The notes beneath the pieces were generated by a model. That model was not told the DNA's origin. It did no database searches and saw nothing but the letters and a program-made list of their open reading frames with translations. From NCBI GenBank assembly GCA_021791845.1, contig JAJYVT010000013.1:1-55231 (forward strand): a stretch of 55,231 nucleotides of DNA. Reading direction: 5' to 3'. Each line of letters opens with the position of its first letter. The first letter of the stretch is position 1. The position numbers and the translations under genes are program-made. The stretch comes from Actinomycetes bacterium (GTDB lineage Bacteria > Actinomycetota > Acidimicrobiia > Acidimicrobiales > RAAP-2). Of this stretch, positions 31,572 through 40,429 are shown one piece after another.

Positions 31572-32663
31572 CTACGCGGCCCGGCCGACGGGTCCGCCGA
31601 GGTGCGAGGTGCGGCGGACGACCCAGCGGGCGGCCAGGTTGACGAGGACGGAGATCACGGCCAGCACCAGCGCCAGCTCGGCGTAGCTGGCCACGGCGAA
31701 GCCGGTGCCGTCGGTGAGGGCGGAGTCGAGCTGGGTGGCGATGGCGGCGGCGATGGTCGACATGGGCGAGTAGACGTTGGGGGCGACCTTGAAGATGGCG
31801 CCCACGGTGAGCACGACCGCCATCGTCTCGCCGAGCGCCCGTCCCAGGCCGAGGGCGGTGGCGCCGATGATGCCCGAGCGCACCCAGCGGAGGGTGACCC
31901 GCTGGGCCACCTCGAAGTCGGTCATCCCCAGCGCCTCCCCGCCCTCCTTGGGGAGCGTCGGCACCTGGCGGAACAGGTCGGCGGTGGTGGCCGTGATGAT
32001 CGGCACGATCATGAGCGACAGCACCAGGCCGCCGGTGAGCAGTCCCTCGCCGTGCCCGACTGTCCCCTTGAAGAAGTCGAGCACCGGAACGTCGGGCAGG
32101 TTGTTGGCGAGCAGCGGGTACAGCGTCTTCGCCAGCCACGGCCCGAAGGTGAGGACGCCCCACAGGCCGAGCACCACGCTCGGGACCCCGGCCAGCAGCT
32201 CGATGGCGAAGCCGAGCGGGCGGGAGACGATGGCCGGCAACCGCTCGGTGAGTGCGAAGGCACAGCCGACCGAGACGGGCAGCGCCACGACCACGGCGAT
32301 GGCCGACGTCTGGAGGGTGCCGGCGATGAGCGGCCAGGCGCCGTAGAACGAGCCCTTGGGGTGGGCGACGCCGGCGGTGTGGACGGTGACGGCGTAGGTG
32401 CTGCCGATCTTGAACCCCGAGCCGGTGAAGAAAGGGCTGCCGTTCACCTTGATCGCCGGGTAGGCCTTCAGGGCGAGGACGGTCACGGCAAAGAGGAGCC
32501 CGGCCACCGGCAGCAGCACGGCGATGCGCGCTCCCCACCGCCAGGCGTGTGTCTCCCCGGACCGGAGGACGTCGGCCACCCGCCTCAAGGGTGGCCGACG
32601 TGCCCGGTCGAAGCGCCGGGGAGCCGCGGGCGTGTCGCCCGCGGCTCCCTCGAGGGTCGTCAT
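31572..32663 (-). CDS. pstC: Phosphate ABC transporter permease PstC
   Basis: A 363-aa permease: a ~45-residue basic cytoplasmic N-terminus, a first helix, a long extracytoplasmic loop (AIKVNGSPFFTGSGFKIGSTYAV) and the core. PstC signatures are ELLAGVPSVVLGLWG, the EAA loop LPKEGGEALGMTDFEVAQRVTLRW and GRALGETMAVVLTVG. ATG 32663 has GGAG close upstream. It lies 30 bp after pstS. All pore and coupling blocks are present. Confidence 0.97.
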   Translation of the reverse strand: MTTLEGAAGDTPAAPRRFDRARRPPLRRVADVLRSGETHAWRWGARIAVLLPVAGLLFAVTVLALKAYPAIKVNGSPFFTGSGFKIGSTYAVTVHTAGVAHPKGSFYGAWPLIAGTLQTSAIAVVVALPVSVGCAFALTERLPAIVSRPLGFAIELLAGVPSVVLGLWGVLTFGPWLAKTLYPLLANNLPDVPVLDFFKGTVGHGEGLLTGGLVLSLMIVPIITATTADLFRQVPTLPKEGGEALGMTDFEVAQRVTLRWVRSGIIGATALGLGRALGETMAVVLTVGAIFKVAPNVYSPMSTIAAAIATQLDSALTDGTGFAVASYAELALVLAVISVLVNLAARWVVRRTSHLGGPVGRAA

Positions 32664-32693
32664 CGCTCCAGGTGCTCCGTCAGGACCGCAGGA

Positions 32694-33842
32694 TCACTTG
32701 ATGGCCTGGATCTCCTGGAAGGAGCTCTCGGCGATCTCGAGCGGCAACGGCCGGAAGCCGACCTGCGCCAGGTAGCTGGCGCTGTTGCCGTCCTTCGGGT
32801 TGATGGCCCAGTCGAGGACCGAGCGCACGGTCTTCGCCTGCGACGCGCTCGACTGCTTCTTCGAGACGATCGCGTACTCGTAGTTGATGATCGGGTACCC
32901 TGTCTTGATCTTGCCGTCGATCATCGAGATGGCGCCTGTCTTCGGCGTCTTCTTGGTGAAGCCGGACGCCTCGTTCTGGATCGTTGTGGCCGTCGGCATC
33001 ACGTACTGGCCCTTGCCGTTCTTCATCTGGGCGTAGGTGAGGCCGTCGCCGAGCGCCTGGGTCTGGTAGCTGATGCCGATGTAGGCGACGCACCCCGGCG
33101 TGGTCGTGCAGCCGGCCACCATGCCCGAGTTGCCGTTCTCGGCCAGGGCGCCGGGGGCGGCCGGCCATGTGACCGACGTGTTGTAGCCGACCTTTGTCGC
33201 CCACGCCTTTGTCGAGTCCGACAGGTACGTGGTGAAGAGGAAGGTGTCACCGCTGCCGTCGGAGCGGTGGAGGGTCACCACGGGCAGTGTCGGCAGGGTG
33301 ACGCCCGGGTTGAGCGAGGCGATGGCCGGTGCGTTCCACTTGGTGATCTTGCCGGTGTACATCTCCGCCAGCACCTTGCCGTTCAGCTTCAGGTGCGCTG
33401 TCACGCCGGGCACGTTGTAGAAGATCTCCTGCGCCGAGATGGCGAGGGGGATGTTCTCGAGTGTCGGGTCGGCCTGCTTGTCGGATGTCGACAGGTAGGC
33501 GTCGGAGGCCCCGACCTCGAGGGTGCCGTTGGTGGCGCCGGTGATGCCGGCACCCGAGCCGCCGGCCGCCGCCTGGATCTTGACGTTCGTGTACTTGGCC
33601 GTGTACCCGGGGACCCAGAGCTTCCACAGCGGATAGAGGAGGGAGCTCCCCGCTTCGCTGATGGTCCCGCCCGCCGGCTTGGGCACGGTGAGCTTGACCG
33701 CGTGGTGCGACTTGTGCTTCTTGGCGTGGGCGTCGTGCGCCTTCGTGGCGGCGCCGGCCGCCCCGCCGGCGACGGTGACGGCCATCGCGGCCGCACCGGC
33801 CATCGCCGGGACGAGATGCCGGGCGCGCAGCGTCCGATTCAC
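32694..33842 (-). CDS. pstS: Phosphate-binding protein PstS
   Basis: A 382-aa periplasmic-type binding protein. The N-terminal ~33 residues form a signal peptide (MNRTLRARHLVPAMAGAAAM..., ending AGAA-T). There is no lipobox Cys, unlike most Gram-positive PstS lipoproteins. A His/Lys-rich stretch (KAHDAHAKKHKSHH) follows. Phosphate-site blocks are SEAGSSLLYPLW, AGGSGAGITGATNG, GASDAYLS and HRSDGSGDTF. GTG 33842 follows AAGGAGG at six bases. How it stays near the permease without a lipid anchor is unclear: wall retention by the basic stretch, or a thick envelope, are options. Confidence 0.96.
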   Translation of the reverse strand: MNRTLRARHLVPAMAGAAAMAVTVAGGAAGAATKAHDAHAKKHKSHHAVKLTVPKPAGGTISEAGSSLLYPLWKLWVPGYTAKYTNVKIQAAAGGSGAGITGATNGTLEVGASDAYLSTSDKQADPTLENIPLAISAQEIFYNVPGVTAHLKLNGKVLAEMYTGKITKWNAPAIASLNPGVTLPTLPVVTLHRSDGSGDTFLFTTYLSDSTKAWATKVGYNTSVTWPAAPGALAENGNSGMVAGCTTTPGCVAYIGISYQTQALGDGLTYAQMKNGKGQYVMPTATTIQNEASGFTKKTPKTGAISMIDGKIKTGYPIINYEYAIVSKKQSSASQAKTVRSVLDWAINPKDGNSASYLAQVGFRPLPLEIAESSFQEIQAIK

Positions 33843-33906
33843 GTTGGTCCTCCTTGGATTGCCTTGGGTTGTCGTTGCTGGGACTGGTGTCCGCTTGGTC
33901 GACCGG

Positions 33907-34791
33907 TCAGCCGATGCGCCCCGTCACGTAGCGCTCGGTCTGCGGGTCGCTCGGGTGCTCGAAGAGGGCGTCCGTCGGGCCGTGCTCGACGAGCCGCCCG
34001 TCGTAGAAGAACATCGTCGTGCGCGAGACCCGCCGGGCCTGCGCCAGGTTGTGGGTCACCACGATGAGCGTGAGCGCCGGTGCGAGCTGGCGGAGCAGCG
34101 CCTCGACGTACTCGGTGGAGATCGGGTCGAGCGAGGAGGTCGGCTCGTCGAGGAGCAGCACGTCGGGGCCGACGGCCAGGGCGCGCGCCAGGCACAGGAG
34201 CTGCTGCTGGCCGCCCGAGAGGCGGAAGGGCGAGTCGCCGAGCCGGTCCTTGACCGCGTCCCACAGTCCCACCTCGCGCAGCCGCTGCTCGGCCACCACG
34301 TCGAGCTGCTTGCCCCTGGCGATGCGGTGGGCCCGCACGCCGGCCACCACGTTGTCCCGAATGGACATGGGGAAGGGGTTGGGGCGCTGGAAGAGCATGC
34401 CCACCCGGCGTCGCAGCTCGAGGAGGTCGGTGCCCGGCGCCCAGATGCTGCGCCCCTCGAGGACGACGTCGCCGTCGGTGCGGAACCCCCGCACCTTGTC
34501 GTTCATGCGGTTGAGGGTCCGAAGGAAGGTGGACTTGCCCGAGCCGGTGGGCCCGATGAGCGCGGTGACGGAGCCCCGCTCGAAGGCCATGTCGATCGAG
34601 GAGAGGATCGGCTTGGACCCGAAGTGCAACGTCAGGCGGCGCGTCTCGATCACGTGCGCCGGCCGATCGCGGTCGGGGTCGAGGGCGTCGAGCACGGGAT
34701 CGAGCTGCACGCCCTGCACGCCCTGCGGGGCGGCGGCGTTCGCCCCCGCCGCGTGCTTGCCGACGGGGTCGGTGGGGCGGTCAGCGGGCAT
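33907..34791 (-). CDS. pstB: Phosphate ABC transporter ATPase PstB, first gene of the pst operon
   Basis: A 294-aa ATPase with IGPTGSGKSTFLRTLNRMND (Walker A and the PstB-typical RTLNRMND), LFQRPNPFPMSI (Q-loop), LSGGQQQLLCLARAL (signature), VLLLDEPTSSLDPIST (Walker B) and VTHNLAQARR. About 45 extra polar residues precede the domain. The usual order is pstSCAB; here pstB leads. The promoter region upstream carries a six-repeat PHO box and a palindrome, so the operon should respond to phosphate starvation via PhoP. Confidence 0.97.
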   Translation of the reverse strand: MPADRPTDPVGKHAAGANAAAPQGVQGVQLDPVLDALDPDRDRPAHVIETRRLTLHFGSKPILSSIDMAFERGSVTALIGPTGSGKSTFLRTLNRMNDKVRGFRTDGDVVLEGRSIWAPGTDLLELRRRVGMLFQRPNPFPMSIRDNVVAGVRAHRIARGKQLDVVAEQRLREVGLWDAVKDRLGDSPFRLSGGQQQLLCLARALAVGPDVLLLDEPTSSLDPISTEYVEALLRQLAPALTLIVVTHNLAQARRVSRTTMFFYDGRLVEHGPTDALFEHPSDPQTERYVTGRIG

Positions 34792-34813
34792 CGCCCGGGC
34801 CCTCCACGACGGC

Positions 34814-34831
34814 GGTCACGATCACGTGACC
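34814..34831. promoter_or_regulatory. Palindrome in the pst leader
   Basis: GGTCACG-N4-CGTGACC, perfect 7-bp arms, between the PHO box and pstB. It resembles an operator for a dimeric repressor; the regulator is unknown. Confidence 0.5.
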
Positions 34832-34833
34832 TT

Positions 34834-34898
34834 TCCTACCGAACCGAGATGAACGATCGGGAAACAGCGAGCGAACCGAGCGGAAACCTAAGAAGAAC
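34834..34898 (-). promoter_or_regulatory. PHO box of the pst operon (six direct repeats)
   Basis: Read leftward, GTTC or GTTT starts at 34898, 34887, 34876, 34865, 34854 and 34844, spacing 11, 11, 11, 11 and 10. This is the tandem-repeat pattern of PhoP sites. It lies 43 bp or more before the pstB start. Confidence 0.9.
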
Positions 34899-34989
34899 CT
34901 TTCGCGTCGGGCGGACCGGTGCGGGCCGGACCCGGTGCGGGAGGCGGTCGCCGGCGCTGCACTGCCAGTGTCCTGATGGCGCCCTTGGG

Positions 34990-34995
34990 TACCCT
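34990..34995 (+). promoter_or_regulatory. -10 element for leaderless protease gene
   Basis: TACCCT-N6-GTG. The identical arrangement precedes the MOSC gene on the other strand. Confidence 0.6.
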
Positions 34996-35001
34996 CACGG
35001 G

Positions 35002-36171
35002 GTGAGCTGGGTCGACATCGTGGTCGTCCTCGTCGTGGTGGTGGCCGCCCTCCACGGGTTGCGCGTCGGGGCCCTGGTCCAGGTGCTCTCCCTGGCCGGC
35101 TTCGCCGTGGGGGTGACCGTGGGCGCCCTGCTGGCCACGGCGGTCGGCCCGCACGTCCGCGGCCCCGCCGACAAGGCCCTGGTGGCCCTGGCCCTCGTGC
35201 TCGGCCTGGGCACGCTCATGGGGGTGCTGGGGCGCGTCCTCGGGTCGTGGGGGCGTCTCGCCGCCCACCGGCTCCACCTGGGGCCGGTGGACAACGCCGC
35301 CGGGCTCGGGGTCGCCATCGTGGCCGCCCTCTTCGCCGTGTGGCTGGTGGCGAACGAGCTGGCGCAGACGCAGGTCACGTGGCTCTCGGCCGCCATCCAG
35401 CGGTCGGGGGTGGTGCGGGCGGTGGACGACGTCATGCCGCCGCTCCCGAGCGTCTTCTCCCGGGTGCAGTCGTTCCTCAACACCTCGGGGTTCCCCCCCG
35501 TCTTCTCCGAGCTCGAGCCGGCTCCGCTGCACGTGAACCCGCCGGCAGCGAGCTGGGCCCAGCAGGTGGCCCGGACGGCGGAGGCGTCGACGGTCAAGGT
35601 GCTCGGGCAGGCCTGCGGCTACCTCCAGGAGGGGTCGGCCTTCGTGGTCGCCCCGGGGGTCGTCGTCACCAACGCCCACGTCGTGGCCGGTGAGCACGCC
35701 ACGACGGTGGTCGTCAAGGGAGCCCAGTACCCGGCCACGACGGTGTACTTCGACCCCACATTCGACCTGGCCGTGCTGCGCACCGGTGCCCCGCTCGGAC
35801 CGGCCCTCCCGATCGACGGCGCCGCCGCCCCCGCCGGCACCCAGGGAGCGGTCGTCGGCTACCCCGAGGACGGGCCGCTCACCGTGGAGCCGGCGGCGGT
35901 CGCCCAAGCGATCGAGGCCCAGGGCCGCAACATCTACAACGAGGGCACAGTGACCCGGGAGGTGTACCAGATCGACGCCGACGTCCGACCCGGCAACTCC
36001 GGCGGGCCCCTCGTCGACGCCGGCGGCGAGGTGATCGGCGTGGTCTTCTCCCGGTCGACCGTCTACATGCACACCGGCTACGCGCTCGCCTCGCCCGGCG
36101 TGCTGTCGCGGGTGCAGGCGGCGGAGCGGCGGACCGCCGCGGTGAGCACGGGCGCGTGCACGAGCGGGTGA
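35002..36171 (+). CDS. MarP-like membrane serine protease (CvpA domain + trypsin-like domain)
   Basis: A 389-aa protein. Residues about 1-130 hold four hydrophobic spans of the CvpA/colicin V production type; residues about 195-385 form a trypsin/HtrA-like protease. The catalytic triad is visible: His in VVTNAHVVAG (near 225), Asp in FDLAVLR (near 254) and Ser in RPGNSGGPLV (near 332). Two Cys (QACGYL and GACTSG) could form the disulfide known to activate mycobacterial MarP. MarP protects against acid stress by processing cell-wall enzymes; that role is inferred here. GTG 35002 is at the expected leaderless start. It is divergent from the pst operon, sharing its ~210-bp promoter region. Confidence 0.9.
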   Translation: MSWVDIVVVLVVVVAALHGLRVGALVQVLSLAGFAVGVTVGALLATAVGPHVRGPADKALVALALVLGLGTLMGVLGRVLGSWGRLAAHRLHLGPVDNAAGLGVAIVAALFAVWLVANELAQTQVTWLSAAIQRSGVVRAVDDVMPPLPSVFSRVQSFLNTSGFPPVFSELEPAPLHVNPPAASWAQQVARTAEASTVKVLGQACGYLQEGSAFVVAPGVVVTNAHVVAGEHATTVVVKGAQYPATTVYFDPTFDLAVLRTGAPLGPALPIDGAAAPAGTQGAVVGYPEDGPLTVEPAAVAQAIEAQGRNIYNEGTVTREVYQIDADVRPGNSGGPLVDAGGEVIGVVFSRSTVYMHTGYALASPGVLSRVQAAERRTAAVSTGACTSG

Positions 36172-36244
36172 CCGCTGCCTCGTGTCCGGGCGGGCCGGGC
36201 GGCCGCCTTCACCTTTCTGGGGTCGAACGGTAAGAATGGCGCCC

Positions 36245-38221
36245 GTGCCGCTGCCGATCGAGGACTACGCCGTCATCGGCGACCTCCACACCATGGCGCT
36301 GGTCGGCCTGGACGGCTCGATCGACTGGCTGTGCCTGCCCCACTTCGACTCGGGGGCGCTCTTCGCCCGCCTCCTCGGCTCCGAGGAGCACGGCTACTGG
36401 CGGCTGGCGCCGGCCGGGGCGCCGGGCACCGTGCGGGCGACGCGCCGCCGGTACCGCGACGACACGCTCGTCCTCGAGACCGAGATGGACACCGAGGGGG
36501 GGACCGTCCGGATCATCGACTGCATGCCCATCCGCGAGGTCCACCCCCAGGTGGTGCGGGTGGTGGAGGGTGTGCGGGGGTCGGTCGACGTCCACATGGA
36601 CCTGCGGATCCGCTTCGACTACGGGCAGTCGGTCCCCTGGGTCACGCTCCACGACCACCTCCTCACCGCCACCGCCGGGCCCAACGCCGTCTCCTTGTGG
36701 ACCCGGGCCGAGACGCGGGGGGAGGACCTCTCGACGGTGGCCGACGTCACCGTGCGCGAGGGCGAGCGGTTCACGTTCTCGCTGGCGTGGTACCCGTCGC
36801 ACGAGGCCCCGCCGCACCCGATCGACGCCAACTACGCCGTCGCCGCCACCGAGCAGTGGTGGAAGACCTGGAGCTCGGCGTGCACCTACGAGGGGACGTA
36901 CCGCGACGCGGTCGTGCGGTCGCTCATCACCCTGAAGGCGCTCACCTACGAGCCGACGGGGGGCATCGTGGCCGCGGCCACCACGTCCCTGCCCGAGACG
37001 CTTGGGGGCATGCGGAACTGGGACTACCGCTTCTGCTGGCTGCGGGACGCCACCCTCACCCTGGAGTCGCTGATGCGCGGGGGGTACCACGCCGAGGCCA
37101 TGGCCTGGCGCGACTGGCTGCTCCGGGCCACCGCCGGCGACGTCTCGAAGCTCCAGATCATGTACGGCGCCAGCGGCGAGCGGCGGCTCGACGAGTGGGA
37201 GGTGGACTGGCTCCCCGGCTACGAGGGCGCGGCGCCGGTCCGGGTCGGGAACGCCGCCGCCGGCCAGTTCCAGCTCGACGTCTACGGCGAGGTGATGTCG
37301 GCGCTCTACAGCGCCTCGCGTGCGGACGGCGTCCACACCCGGGCCATCTGGGACCTCCAGACCAAGCTGACCGCCTTCCTGGAGGACGGCTGGAAGGAGC
37401 CCGACGACGGGATCTGGGAGGTGCGCGGCCCCCGCCGGCACTTCACCCACTCGAAGGTGATGGCGTGGGTGGCCGTCGACCGGGCCGTCAAGACCATGGA
37501 GGACTGGCCCGACCTCACCGGCCCGCTCACGAAGTGGCGGGCGCTGCGCGACGAGATCCACAAGGAGATCTGCGAGCAGGGCTTCGACACGAAGAAGCAC
37601 GCCTTCACCCAGTACTACGGGTCCGACGGCCTGGACGCCAGCCTGCTCATGATCCCGCTGGTGGGCTTCCTCCCGGCCAGCGACTCGCGCGTGGTCGGCA
37701 CCGTGGAGGCCATCGAGCGCGAGCTGATGGACGACGGGTTCGTCCTCCGGTACCGCACCGACCAGAGCGGGGCGGTGGACGGGCTCAGCGGGCGGGAGGG
37801 CGCCTTCCTCGCCTGCTCGTTCTGGCTGGCCGACTGCCTGCACATGATCGGCCGGAAGGACGACGCCACCGCCCTGTTCGAACGCCTGCTCGGCCTGCGC
37901 AACGACGTCGGCCTCCTCTCGGAGGAGTACGACCAGGTGGCCAACCGGCTCGTTGGCAACTTCCCGCAGGCGTTCTCGCACGTCTCGCTGGTCAACACCG
38001 CCGTCCGGCTGTCCGGTGCCGACGTGTCGACGACGGCCGAGCCCCCGGCGCCGGGCCGGTGGCCCCGCCGGCCCGGTCCCACAGTGCTGCGGAGCGCGAG
38101 CGGAGGGTCGGCCCGCTGGCGCGTCGGGACCCTGTCCCGGCGACACGGCGCCGACGGCCGCCGGTCGAAGGAGGCGCCGAAGGAGACGGGCCGGCCGGTC
38201 GACGGCAAGGGCGGCTCGTGA
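36245..38221 (+). CDS. GH15 glycoside hydrolase (trehalase/glucoamylase-like)
   Basis: A 658-aa GH15 enzyme starting VPLPIEDYAVIGDLHTMAL and DGSIDWLCLPHFDS, as actinobacterial GH15 proteins do. The (alpha/alpha)6 barrel includes NWDYRFCWLRDATLT (general acid region, near 262-275), GYEGAAPVRVGN, and LLSEEYD with the likely general base Glu near 559. The mycobacterial trehalase belongs to this group, so trehalose cleavage to glucose is likely with treYZ nearby; glucoamylase activity is the alternative. GTG 36245 was chosen over ATG 36236 because it matches the usual N-terminus and follows a TAAGAA element by eight bases. The last ~50 residues are a Pro/Arg-rich tail. Confidence 0.9.
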   Translation: MPLPIEDYAVIGDLHTMALVGLDGSIDWLCLPHFDSGALFARLLGSEEHGYWRLAPAGAPGTVRATRRRYRDDTLVLETEMDTEGGTVRIIDCMPIREVHPQVVRVVEGVRGSVDVHMDLRIRFDYGQSVPWVTLHDHLLTATAGPNAVSLWTRAETRGEDLSTVADVTVREGERFTFSLAWYPSHEAPPHPIDANYAVAATEQWWKTWSSACTYEGTYRDAVVRSLITLKALTYEPTGGIVAAATTSLPETLGGMRNWDYRFCWLRDATLTLESLMRGGYHAEAMAWRDWLLRATAGDVSKLQIMYGASGERRLDEWEVDWLPGYEGAAPVRVGNAAAGQFQLDVYGEVMSALYSASRADGVHTRAIWDLQTKLTAFLEDGWKEPDDGIWEVRGPRRHFTHSKVMAWVAVDRAVKTMEDWPDLTGPLTKWRALRDEIHKEICEQGFDTKKHAFTQYYGSDGLDASLLMIPLVGFLPASDSRVVGTVEAIERELMDDGFVLRYRTDQSGAVDGLSGREGAFLACSFWLADCLHMIGRKDDATALFERLLGLRNDVGLLSEEYDQVANRLVGNFPQAFSHVSLVNTAVRLSGADVSTTAEPPAPGRWPRRPGPTVLRSASGGSARWRVGTLSRRHGADGRRSKEAPKETGRPVDGKGGS

Positions 38222-38246
38222 CGGCGGCCGAACGAAGGGAGACCAG

Positions 38247-39296
38247 GTGAAGGCGCTGACGGTGGTGCCGCTGCAGAAGGGGTCGGCCGAGCTGTCCGAC
38301 GTCGACGACCCGCCGGAGTCCGACGGCCCGATCCTCGTCCAGACGCTCGGCGTCGGGATCTGCGGGACGGACATCGAGATCCTCTCGGGCGCCTACGGCT
38401 GGGCGCCCCCGGGCAGGGAGCGGCTGGTGCTGGGGCACGAGTCGCTGGGCAAGGTGCTCGAGGCCCCGGCGGGATCGCCGGTGGCCGAAGGGGACCTCGT
38501 GGTGGGCATCGTCCGCCGCCCGGACCCCGTGCCCTGCGCCAACTGCGCGGTGGGCGAGTGGGACTTCTGCCGCAACGGCAAGTACACCGAGCGGGGCATC
38601 AAGGAGCACGACGGCTATCTCTCCGAGCGCTACCGCATCACGCCGGACTTCGTGGTGAAGGTGGACGACTCGCTCGGCATGCTGGGGGTGCTCCTCGAGC
38701 CGACGAGCGTGGTGGCCAAGGCGTGGGAGCAGGTGGAGCGGATCGGCGAGCGCGCCCACTGGCAGCCCAAGACGGCGGTGGTCACCGGTGCCGGCCCCAT
38801 CGGGCTGCTGGCGGCCCTCCTGGGGGTCCAGCGCGGGCTCGACGTCCACGTCCTCGACCAGATGTCCCAGGGGAAGAAGCCGGACCTCGTCCGCCGGCTC
38901 GGCGCCACGTACCACACCGGGGCCATCGAGGACGCGGTGGCCGACCCCGACGTGATCGTCGAGTGCACCGGGGTCTCGAGCCTCGTCCTCGACGCCATGG
39001 AGCACGTCGGGCCCAACGGGGTCGTGTGCCTGACCGGGGTGTCGTCGGGCGGCCGGACGGTCCAGGTCGACGAGGGCTCGCTCAACCGCACCATGGTGCT
39101 GGCCAACGAGGCGGTCGTGGGGTCGGTCAACGCCAACCGCCGCCACTACCTGGCCGGGGCCGACGCCCTGGCCAAGGCCGACCGCGACTGGCTCTCGGAG
39201 CTCGTCAGCCGGCGGGTGCCCATCGACCGGTGGCAGCAGGCACTGGACCGCCAGCCCGACGACGTGAAGGTGGTGGTGGAGGTGTCCGAGGCGTGA
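38247..39296 (+). CDS. Glucose 1-dehydrogenase-like zinc alcohol dehydrogenase
   Basis: A 349-aa MDR enzyme: GICGTDIEIL with the catalytic-zinc Cys (about residue 39), GHESLG, a structural-zinc lobe CANCAVGEWDFC, EPTSVVAKAWEQ, then a Rossmann fold GAGPIGLLAALLG. The EPTSVV segment, the substrate-side GHES and the C-terminal NANRRHYLAGADALAKAD block are typical of the glucose 1-dehydrogenase subfamily, which oxidises glucose to gluconolactone with NAD(P). It starts 25 bp after the GH15 gene with AAGGGA upstream, so glucose released from trehalose may be its substrate. It overlaps the next gene by GTGA. Confidence 0.88.
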   Translation: MKALTVVPLQKGSAELSDVDDPPESDGPILVQTLGVGICGTDIEILSGAYGWAPPGRERLVLGHESLGKVLEAPAGSPVAEGDLVVGIVRRPDPVPCANCAVGEWDFCRNGKYTERGIKEHDGYLSERYRITPDFVVKVDDSLGMLGVLLEPTSVVAKAWEQVERIGERAHWQPKTAVVTGAGPIGLLAALLGVQRGLDVHVLDQMSQGKKPDLVRRLGATYHTGAIEDAVADPDVIVECTGVSSLVLDAMEHVGPNGVVCLTGVSSGGRTVQVDEGSLNRTMVLANEAVVGSVNANRRHYLAGADALAKADRDWLSELVSRRVPIDRWQQALDRQPDDVKVVVEVSEA

Positions 39297-40399
39297 GCGG
39301 CGCCGGCGCCCCGCCCCCCGACGACGAGCTGGGCCACGACCACGAAGCCGAGCCCGGCGAGATGCCGCACGACGGCACGGCGGCCGACGCAGGGCACGAG
39401 CACCACCTCGGGGCCGCCCACCAGGTGGACCCGGCGTCGGTGGTCCCGCCCGTCGAGATCGCGCCCGGCGTGCTCCAGATCGACACGCTCCTCGGCGGCT
39501 GGCAGCGCATGACCGCCGGCTACCTGGTCACCGGCCAGGCCCCGGTGCTGGTGGAGACCGGGAGCCAGTCCTCGGTGCCCGTGCTGCTGGCGGCGCTGGA
39601 CCGGCTGGGGCTCGGACCGGCCGAGCTCGCCGGGGTGGCCGTCACCCACATCCACCTGGACCACGCCGGGGGCGTGGGCGACGTGGCCCGGGCCTTCCCG
39701 GCGGCGACGGTCTACGTGCACCCCAAGGGCGCCCGCCATCTCGCCGACCCGACCCGGCTGGTCTCCTCGGCGTCCCGGGTCTACGGCGACCTGCTCGACT
39801 CCCTCTACGGCCGGTTGGACCCGACGCCGCCCGAGCGCCTCCACGTGCTGGAGGACGGCGAGGAGGTCCGGATCGGCCCGGACCGGGTCCTGACCGCGGT
39901 GGACTCGCCGGGCCACGCCAAGCACCACGTCGGCCTGCACGACTCGGTCACCGGCGTCCTCTTCGCCGGGGACGCCGTGGGGGTCCGCCTGCCGGACCTG
40001 GGCATCCTGCGCCCGGCCACCCCGCCTCCCGACTTCGACCTGGACCAGGCGCTCCACTCGCTCCACGCCTTTGCCGCCCGCCGGCCCTCGGCCATCGCCC
40101 TGGCCCACTACGGGCTCCTGGGCGACCCCCTCACGCTGCTCGAGGAAGCCGAGTCCACGCTTCGGGCGTGGGCCGAGACTGCCACCCGGGCCTGGGAGGT
40201 GGGGGAGGACATCGCCACCGCACTCGAGGCGCGCTTCGGAGCCGACACGGCGGCCATCCCGCCCGAGCACCGGGAGAAGCTCGAGATCCTGAACGGCTTC
40301 CACTCCAACGCCGCCGGGTTCCGCCGCTGGCTCGAGACGCGCAACGGCGCCGGGGCCGATCCGGCCACCGGCGCCGCGGACCCCGCCTCCGGCTCCTGA
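39293..40399 (+). CDS. Metallo-beta-lactamase-fold hydrolase
   Basis: A 368-aa MBL-fold protein. The di-metal site is THIHLDHAGG (near 118-127), with further ligands in DSPGHAKHHVG (His), FAGDAVGVR (Asp) and ALAHYG (His). A ~45-residue His/Glu-rich leader (GHDHEAEPGEMPHDG, GHEHHLGAAH) precedes the domain and might buffer metal. Lactonase, glyoxalase II-like or esterase activity is possible. A gluconolactonase-like role would fit the glucose dehydrogenase to which it is translationally coupled (GTGA), but that is inference. It ends in an Ala/Gly/Asp-rich tail. Confidence 0.85.
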   Translation: MSGAGAPPPDDELGHDHEAEPGEMPHDGTAADAGHEHHLGAAHQVDPASVVPPVEIAPGVLQIDTLLGGWQRMTAGYLVTGQAPVLVETGSQSSVPVLLAALDRLGLGPAELAGVAVTHIHLDHAGGVGDVARAFPAATVYVHPKGARHLADPTRLVSSASRVYGDLLDSLYGRLDPTPPERLHVLEDGEEVRIGPDRVLTAVDSPGHAKHHVGLHDSVTGVLFAGDAVGVRLPDLGILRPATPPPDFDLDQALHSLHAFAARRPSAIALAHYGLLGDPLTLLEEAESTLRAWAETATRAWEVGEDIATALEARFGADTAAIPPEHREKLEILNGFHSNAAGFRRWLETRNGAGADPATGAADPASGS

Positions 40400-40403
40400 G
40401 GAC

Positions 40404-40423
40404 GGCGGGGCGTGCTGCCCGCC
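40404..40423. terminator. Hairpin between convergent genes
   Basis: GGCGGG-N8-CCCGCC between the stops at 40399 (+) and 40430 (-). Terminator-like stem without a U tract. Confidence 0.35.
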
Positions 40424-40429
40424 TCGGCG

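Noticed and set aside
24926-31686. Very long rightward open frames (over 1000 codons) opposite treY, treZ and pstA
   Set aside because: They are antisense shadows of genes with complete catalytic motifs on the other strand.
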